Below, one piece after another: positions 57,197 through 64,000 of a stretch of 64,000 nt of DNA. The stretch lies in contig QPMI01000093.1 in the NCBI GenBank assembly GCA_004431415.1, positions 124,001 through 188,000 of the forward strand. Reading direction: 5' to 3'. The DNA is from Cyanophora paradoxa. Its lineage: Eukaryota > Glaucocystophyceae > Cyanophorales > Cyanophoraceae. The position numbers were made by a program, and so were the translations under genes. Within the stretch, counting starts at the first letter, position 1; the number at the start of each line of letters is the position of its first letter. The notes under the pieces are model-generated. The model saw nothing but the letters and a program-made list of their open reading frames with translations, ran no database searches and was not told the origin of the DNA.

Positions 57197-60100
57197 CTAG
57201 CGGGTGCGCGCCCGGGTACGCTCGTGCGACTCGAGGTCGATGTGCGTCAGGTCGGGCATCTCCGACTGCAGCTGCGCCTCGAGCCTGGGTACGTATACGG
57301 GTCAACCGCAAGCCGGGAAGGGGGGGAAGAATGCAGGGCGGGGTACCGGTTGATCTCGAGGGCCTGGAAGTCGGTGAGGCCCTCACCGAAATCCGCGAGG
57401 AAGTCCGCGATCTGCGGTCGGGGGTACGCGATTGGAACGAAGGGGGGTACAGAGGAATAATCCGGCGGCTAAATATAGCGCGCCTCGGCGTCGGAGGCGC
57501 CCTGGCGGAGGGCCTCGGCGAGGGCGGCGGTGTGGCCGCGGGCGAGGCAGTAGCGCCGCGCGATCTCGCGCCCGTCGAACTCGACCTCGGCCTGTGCTCA
57601 GGTGAGAAAGGCGGCAAGGTCCGATCGCAAGGGCGGGCGCGACGCCCGAGGCAACAGGCGAGCGAGCCTATCCCTCGCGAGCGCCCTGCCGGCCGGATTC
57701 GATGCCTCCTATAGCACGCCCGAGCGCTGGCGCCGCCCCGCCCGCCCGCCCGGCCCCAGCCAAGGAAAGAAAGGGAACGGGCGGGCCTTGAACCGGAGGG
57801 AGCGGGGCCCCAGCTGCTCGCCCTTCACGTCGAACACCTCCCGCACGATCTGAAGGGGGGGGGTTGAGAGAGGGGGGAGAGAGGGGAGGGGGGAGGAGGG
57901 GCTGAGAGAGGGGAGGAGAAGTGGGAGGGATATCAGCTGTCAGCTATTGAGGTTCGGGGGCGCCCAGGGTAGGCGGAGGATAGAAAGAGGGCGCCCAGGG
58001 TAAGGGCGGGGGGGGGAGGGGACGGGGGGTACCGGGTCGGCGCGGAGGATGCCGACGGCGCGGTCCTTGACCGACTCCGGTATGTTGGGCGAGAGCAGGA
58101 AGTACCTGGGGCGGGGCGGGGCGAAGAGGAGGAGGTCAGAGGGGCGCAGGCGGTGCACAAAGACTGAGAGCGCGCTTAGAGGGGCTGGCTGCCCGCGCCC
58201 CCTGCCCACCCAAGCCCAGGGCAGGCCCTAGTAGACCCCCCTCGCCGGCCAGGAGGCTTTCTTTTGGCGCCGGGTAGCGCCAACCCGGCCCCCCCCCCCC
58301 CCCCGCGGCCCCTCTCCATGTACCCCCACGGACCGGTTCTTCTTGATGAGGAAGGCGGCGACGACGCAGAGGAGGGCGCCGACGAGGACGCCCCCCGCCG
58401 GGTCCCAGAAGAGCTGCCCCGTCAGCAGGCTCATCCCTGCGGGGAGGGGGGGGGGGGGGGGGAGGGAAGGGGTATGAGCCTCGAGGCGAGCCTAGGGCGT
58501 CTTCCTAGGAGGAGGAGGGGGGAGGGCGGGGCGGGGCGGGCCGGGCGGGAGAGGCCGAGCGAGGCGGCGCGGGACGCTTAGGGGGGCGCCTCGAGCCTCG
58601 AGGGGGGCCTCGAAGACGATTCCCCCCTTCCCCCCCCCGGGGGAGGGTGGGGTACAGTACGGGTACCGATGCAGAAGGCGGCGACGATGTTGCCGACGAT
58701 GGCCGCCGAGTCCTCTAGCAGCACGGCCTGCGGTCGGGGGCAGGTTAGGTACGGGGCAGCGGATGTGGGAGCGCAAGGAGTAGGGGGGCCCTGAGCCTGA
58801 GCCTGGTTGCTAGAGGAGCTACGGAAGCGGCAGGGGCACGGCGGGGCCCTAAGGGAGCTAGTGAAGCGGCGGCGGGGGGCGCGCGAGCGCGCACGGCGGT
58901 GGTGTTGTCCTCGCCGCTGCGGATCGCCTCCCACGTGCTCTGGCCCTTCCGCCGCGCGTTCGCCCGCAGCGCCTGCGTTCGCCGCGCAAAGGGCCCTTAG
59001 CCAGTTGCAGCTCTTAAAGGCCAAAACCCAAGGCTAAATAGAGGCTCTAGAAGAAGCAGATTGGAGGTAAATAGATGCTAAAGCCAAGCTTAGGGCCCTC
59101 AGTCGGGCCGCGCACGCAAAGCAGAGGGGGCTCTGAGAATGAAGCGAGCGAGTTGAAGCTCTAGAGGCTAATTATAAAGCCAAGCTTAGACCCGGGCGGC
59201 TCAGGCCAAGGGCTAGATTAAAGTCCGGGGCCCGGGACGCGGGCGGGGGCGGGCTTTGCAGACGAGGAGGACGGCGAACGTTAAGCACAGGCTCTTGAAT
59301 AAGCGGATTGGGGCTCTAGAAGCTAAAGCGAAGCTTAGCCAATTAAGGTTAAAAGCTCAGGCTGAAGCCCTAGAGGCTCTAGAGGCTAACGCAAAGGTTA
59401 GAGCCGGGCGGGGGGCGGGCGGGCCTTGAGGGCGACCCAGAAGGAGAAGCCCTCGAGGGCCGTGGAGACGAGGAGGACGGCGAAGGCGCTGAAGAGGTTC
59501 TCCACTTCCTCCGGGTGCCAGATCCCTGGGGGGGGGGGGGGGGGGAAGTAAGGGGGGTACAGGGAAGAACGGGGGAGGGCCAAGGACGATCCGGGTTGGG
59601 GCCGGGGAAAGAACCGGGGAACAGAGGAACAGGGGGCTCAGGCGGGGGTAGGCCGGGCGGGGCCGGCTAGAAGGACTAGAAGGGGGGTGGGGGTGGGGGC
59701 CTCTAGGAGGGGGAGAAGTGGAGGTGGGGAGGACGGGACGGGGCGGGGGAGAGGGGTACGAGGGGGTGGGGCGGGGGTACCGTGGAGCCGCGCATGATGG
59801 CGAACATCCCCCGGCGGAGAAGACCGCCGAGGCCGAGACCAGCGCCCACAGGTACCGCTCGCGGTAGTACCCGTCTGCGCGGGACTCAGGGGGGGAGACG
59901 GGGGTAGGGGAAAGAAAGGGGGAGTACATGGGTGCTTGCTGTCGGCTTTCCTCTTGCTCTTTGCGATGCCGTACCAGAGCTGCGGGACGGTAGAGGCGTC
60001 GGGTCGGGCCGGGCCGGGTCGGGGGGCGCGCGGGGGGGGGGGGGGGGGGGGGGGGAGGGGGCGGGCGGGCCGGGTGCTGACCAGGCCCTGCTGGAGGGCT

Positions 60101-61006
60101 GCGAGAAGGAAGGGGCGGCAAAGATCAGTTACGTACGGGGCGGGGCGGGGGCGGGGGCGAAGCGGGGCGGGGTAGAGGGCGCGTGCGCACTGTCGCCGAC
60201 GGAGTGGGCCGCCTCGCTGAGGACGGTGTGGCTACCCGTCCAGAATCCGATGACTGCGAACGAAGGGATCGTGGTACCCGTGAGCAAGCGGACACGGACC
60301 CCGCCGGGGGCGGCGAAGCGCCCGCCCGCAGCTACGGCTGGCCGACGCGAGGGGCCGTCCCGTTACCGCTCACCAATCTTGGCCGTGGCGATTCCGGCAT
60401 TCATAGTGAGCGCCGTCCGCACGGCAGTCACGTCTGCGCCGGACGCGTTAGCTGCGGCGGCGCGGCGCTCGCCGGCTGCGCCGGAGGCTCTCGCCTGGCT
60501 CCTGGTCCTCCCTGCGAGGCAGCACCGGTTGGCCGCGGTGGGCGGGCGCAGGGGGCGGCCGCTCGGCACTCACTTGAGATCGAAGCCTGCGCGGATGCGC
60601 TGGACAGGAGAGAGGGGGACGGGCGGCGAAGAGCTGGGTTGGCGGGCCCGGATGCGAGGGTCTGACGCAAGGCCGGCCGTGAGCGCGCGGGCGGCGGATA
60701 CGCGCCAGGCGGACCGCAGGAGTGTTCATGAGTGGAGGAGGTGGGTGACGAGGCGGAGGCTGTGGAGGTGGGCGTGCGGCGCAACAGGAGATGGCTGAGC
60801 ACGTAGATGTGCGGCGGAAGCGCCGACGGAGCACCGCTGGCTCCTACAATGCTGCTGGGGCCGCATGCGAGCGCGCTCGGGGCCGAGGCGCCACTGCCGA
60901 GGGACGCGAACGCCCGTGCTCCCGCGCGGCTGCCGATAGAGGGCGGACGGCTGGCCCGGCAGCCCAGCACCGGCGGCCAGGGAAGCTGCCTCGCGGCAGC
61001 ACTCAT
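57197..61006 (-). pseudogene. SLC30A9-like zinc transporter, copy B (frameshifts)
   Basis: Same exon plan as copy A, start 61006, stop 57197-57199. It retains the exon missing from copy A (58334-58436: GMSLLTGQLFWDPAGGV, then a hydrophobic stretch ending FLIKKN). In the exon encoding YYRERYLWALVSAS, however, two single bases are missing relative to copy A, near 59807 and 59788. They change GGMFAIMRGL to a shifted frame. Unless these are sequence errors, the copy cannot make the full protein. The final exons still read IADF...and the acidic HIDLE C-terminus. Confidence 0.78.
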
Positions 61007-61098
61007 GCCGCAGCTCGACGCTCTCGACGACGCGCGACCTCACGTCTGGGTACAGGCTCTCCAGAACAGGGGGGAAGAAGTTATCGCGAGCGCCCGAG
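61007..61098. promoter_or_regulatory. 92-bp divergent promoter of transporter and BOP1
   Basis: Only 92 bp separate the minus-strand start at 61006 from the BOP1 ATG at 61099, so a shared bidirectional promoter is likely. No TATA box is visible in it. Confidence 0.6.
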
Positions 61099-63619
61099 AT
61101 GAGCAAGCGCCGCGCAGGAGCGAAGGCTGCCGCGCCGGAGCCTCCGAAGCTGCTGGAGGATGAGGACGCACCGCTCGATCTGCCGCCGGATTCGGACGAG
61201 GAGCAGGAGGCCGCCGGCAGCGCCAGCAGCGGCGAGGCTGGAGACCTAGCGGACTTCGAGGACGAGAGCGGCGATGAGGCGGGCGATGAGGAGGCGGATG
61301 CGGGCTCTTCCGCATCCGAAGAGGTCTCCGGCGACGAAGAAGAGGAGGGCGAGAGCGACGACGAAGACGGCGATAGCGACGAGGCCGACGAGCGCGACAG
61401 CTTGGAGGACGGCTCGGACGAGGGGGATGAGGCGGGAGGCTCAACAGTCGCGTACACGTCAGGATCGGATGCGGCACGCGCGCGGCGAGGCAAGCCCGAG
61501 CGCTCCGCGGGGGCGGCCTCCTCGTCGGCGGAGCCGGCGGCGGCGGGGGAGGAGAGCGACTCGTCTGGAGACGAGGCGAGCCTCCAGCGCACGCCCCGCG
61601 CGCCGCGCGGGCCCTCACGGCGCGGGGCGGGGCGGCGCGGCGCGCAGGGCCCCAAGAACCGCGTGGGCAAGATTCCGATGAAGTGGTACGAGGAGATGCC
61701 TCACATCGGCTACGATGTGGAGGGAAAGAAGGCGCGCGCTTCCAATGCTGCACTGGGCCCCTCCCAGCTAGCGCTCGCGCGCTCGCCCTGCCGACTGGCC
61801 CGCCCCATGACCCGAGCGCCCGCGCCTGGCCCCGCAGATCATGAAGAAGGGAAAGAAGAAGAACGCTCTGGACAAGCTCATCGACCCGAACGCATGGCGC
61901 GCGCCTCGCCCGGCCCGCCGCGCCCCGCGGCGTATCCGATCGAAACTGATCTTAGCTGCGCAGGCGAACGATCTACGACGAGGTGAACGACGAGGAGATC
62001 GTTCTCTCGAAGAAGGAGATCGAAACGATCATGCGCCTCCGGAGGAACGAGTACCCCGACGCCGACTTCGACCCCTACCTGGTACCCCCGCCCCCGCCTC
62101 GCCCCGCCCTGCCCCGCCCTAACTGCAGCGGGCAGCCTATGCTGGACACGCCGTACGAGGACGGTATCCACCCCCTCTCCAGCGTACCTGAGCCCAAGCG
62201 CCGCTTCATCCCCTCCAAGTGGGAGGCCAAGAAGGCGCGTACCCCCCTCTCCTCCCGACACGTGTACCCCCCTGACCATTCATCCCCCGTCCCCAACAGA
62301 TCGTCAAGATGGTGCGGGCGATCCGGAACGGGTGCGCCTCGCTCCTCCCTCCCCCTCCCTCTCATCCCCCCCTTTTTTCTAAAATCGCTCTACCCCCCCA
62401 GGTGGGTCAAGGAGGCGCAGGAGCGGGAGGCGGCGCGGAAGAAGCCGGAGAGCTACATGCTCTGGGACGACTCCGAGCAGGCCCGCTTTTCCCCTTTCCT
62501 CTACCCCCCCTTTCCTCCTCTACGCCCCCTTCTTCCTCCGGGCCGCTGCCATTCGTCTATGGCTCTCTGTGCTCAGTCTCTGCCTGCCTGCCCCGCGCCT
62601 TCCTCCCTCCTCTCCTCCCTACCCTCCCTCCGCCCCGGCATCTTCTGACCTTCCCCCGCCCCCCCCCCCCCCCCCCCCCCCCCCTCCCACTCGCAGATGC
62701 CGGACAAGCTTGCGCAGCGCATGGCGCAGCACATCCCCGCCCCCAAGCCCAAGCTCCCCGGTCCGTGCCGTACCCCCGCTCTCCATCATCGCGTACCCCC
62801 GCTGCCCCCACTTTTTCTTCTCCTCACGCCGGGGCAGGGCACGCCGAGTCGTACAACCCGCCCGAGGAGTACATTCCCACGCCCGAGGAGCTGGTCCGGA
62901 CGCCCCCCTTTCCCTGTCCCGCCCAGAGCTTCCCGGCTTTCTTAGCTTAAGCCTTTCTTTGCTTCTAGTCGGATTCTCCTAGCTTCCCAAGCTCTGCAAG
63001 CTTCTAAGCTTATAAACTTCTAAGCTTATAAGCTTCTAAGCTTCTAAGCTTATAAAGCTTATAAGCTTCTAAGCTTCTAAGCTTATAAGCCTTCCAGGCT
63101 TTCTCCTAGCTCGAGCTTCCCGGCGCCCTGCGCTTCTCACCGGCCCGCCTCCTAGTCTGTCCGTCCGTCTGTAGCCCCGCCGTCTCACCTGAGCCGTCTC
63201 CTCCCCCCCCCCCCAGGCGGAGTGGGAGAAGATGGACCCGGAGGACCGGCCGTACAACTTCGTGCCTCGCAAGCACACTTCCATGCGCGCCGTGGGCGCC
63301 TACAAGGTCGGCGCCTCCGGCAGGCTTAGAAGCTTAGAAGCTTAGCAAGCAGCGCCAAGGTCCCCAAGCTTGAAGCTTAGAAAGCCTGGGAAGCTTAGGG
63401 CGCCTACAAGGTCAGCGAGCGCGGCCGGGCGCGCCTGGCGCCCTGTGACAGCCAGCCAGAGAGCAAGTGCCTTGGCTTGGAGCAGCACACGCTTTAGAGT
63501 CTGGCGTTTAGAGCAGCCTGCCGGCCATTCCCTCTCTCCGCACCAGGGAGCAGCCTGCGCTTCGAGCGGCGCGCCTAGCCTCTTCTCCTGGCGCCCCTCG
63601 CGGCCGGCCGCTCCTCCTC

Positions 63620-63650
<31 letters not shown>

Positions 63651-64000
63651 CCCTGGCTGGGGCCTTGCCCCGCCCGCCCGCCTCCCCCGCCCGCTTCGGC
63701 GCCCTCGCCTAATCGCTTAGCGCTCTCCGTCGCCCGCCTCTCTCTTACCCCGCGGCCTTGGCTGAAAACGACCTCCTCTCTCCCGCCCGCATCTCTTACC
63801 TTCGGTCTCGGCCCTGGCTGACCGGCTTTCTCTTCCCCGCCCGCCTCGGCAGGACTTCATCAAGGAGCGCTTCGAGCGGTGCCTCGACCTCTACCTCTGC
63901 CCCCGCGTCCGCCGCAACCGCGTGCGCCCGCCCCGCCCCCCCCCCCCCGCCGAGCCGAGCCGAGACGAGCCGAGCCTCCCCGCCCCGCCCCTCCTTCCTT
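61099..64000 (+). CDS. BOP1: Ribosome biogenesis protein BOP1/Erb1 (5' part)
   Basis: BOP1/Erb1 forms the PeBoW complex with Pescadillo and WDR12 in the nucleolus for 27S/32S pre-rRNA processing. Phased exons: 61099-61731, 61838-61896, 61964-62081, 62136-62234, 62300-62331, 62402-62480, 62697-62760, 62838-62893, 63217-63306, 63853-63921. An acidic Ser/Glu/Asp-rich N-terminus (aa 10-170) is followed by the BOP1NT domain: NRVGKIPMKWYEEMPHIGYD, WRTIYDEVNDEEIVLS, PDADFDPYL, KRRFIPSKWEAKKIVKMV, HIPAPKPKLPGHAESYNPP, PYNFVPRKHTSMRAVGAYK and FIKERFERCLDLYLCPR. The WD40 part lies beyond the window. Several introns use GC donors (61732, 61897, 62235, 62481). This is the intact copy. Confidence 0.95.
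62985..63092. repeat. AAGCTTCTAAGCTTATAAGC microsatellite in BOP1 intron
   Basis: About eleven AAGCTT words alternate with CT and AT spacers inside the intron between 62893 and 63217. A shorter related patch lies at 63325-63375. Similar AAGCTT-rich DNA occurs in introns of both transporter copies (51300-51650, 59040-59400). Confidence 0.85.

Larger units (their letters stand above)
53381..61170. repeat. Tandem duplication, copy B
   Basis: Direct repeat of 45091-53380. Its right end runs seamlessly into the intact BOP1 exon 1, whereas its left end is the junction, so it carries the truncated ELP4 and the complete BOP1. Confidence 0.93.

Overview
Eukaryotic nuclear DNA, most likely from a GC-rich unicellular alga or related protist. 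The evidence is dense short introns with GT-AG ends (very often GTGCGT at the donor and CGCAG at the acceptor), a second class of GC-AG introns, long G or C homopolymers inside introns, and eukaryote-only genes (Elongator ELP4, ribosome-biogenesis BOP1, SLC30A9-type zinc transporter, polycystin and ryanodine-receptor domains). The frequent GC donors make a haptophyte my best guess, but the lineage is not proven by anything here. Bacterial features (operons, RBS, CRISPR) are absent.

Layout. 590-9725 (+): a 50-exon gene whose phases all close when read by hand, predicted 1,812 aa: two N-terminal TIR domains, a cytosolic array of exon cassettes ending in a CFKSPM motif, one membrane span, then a glycosylated extracellular part with 54-residue repeats and three disulfide modules. 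9.9-13 kb: a GC-rich ~120-bp minisatellite and gene-poor DNA. 13021-23293 (+): one gene joining a polycystin (PKD2-type) channel to two RyR domains. 23.3-28.8 kb: gene-poor DNA with a G30 tract, CTGCAG-rich DNA and a possible retroelement remnant (minus strand). 28827-42074 (+): a giant multi-exon membrane protein with a long ectodomain, many EGF/TNFR/ephrin-like Cys-rich repeats (including a recent 1,231-bp in-frame array) and a multi-span C-terminus.

44.9-61.2 kb is a direct tandem duplication of about 8 kb. The ancestral order was ELP4 (-), a small tail-anchored repeat protein (+), SLC30A9-like transporter (-), BOP1 (+). Copy A (about 45091-53380) keeps the intact ELP4 end and copy B (about 53381-61170) keeps intact BOP1. 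The breakpoint joins BOP1 exon 1 to the last ELP4 exon across a shared CCGCTCGATC. The two transporter copies carry different lesions: copy A has lost a membrane-helix exon, copy B has frameshifts in another exon. The tail-anchored protein stays open in both copies but has diverged. BOP1 (61099 onward) runs off the right edge.

The most unusual content is the TIR-TIR transmembrane protein with 8-nt and 10-nt microexons, its CFKSPM exon cassettes, the polycystin-RyR fusion, and the reciprocal decay after the tandem duplication. All gene models are manual and need transcript support.
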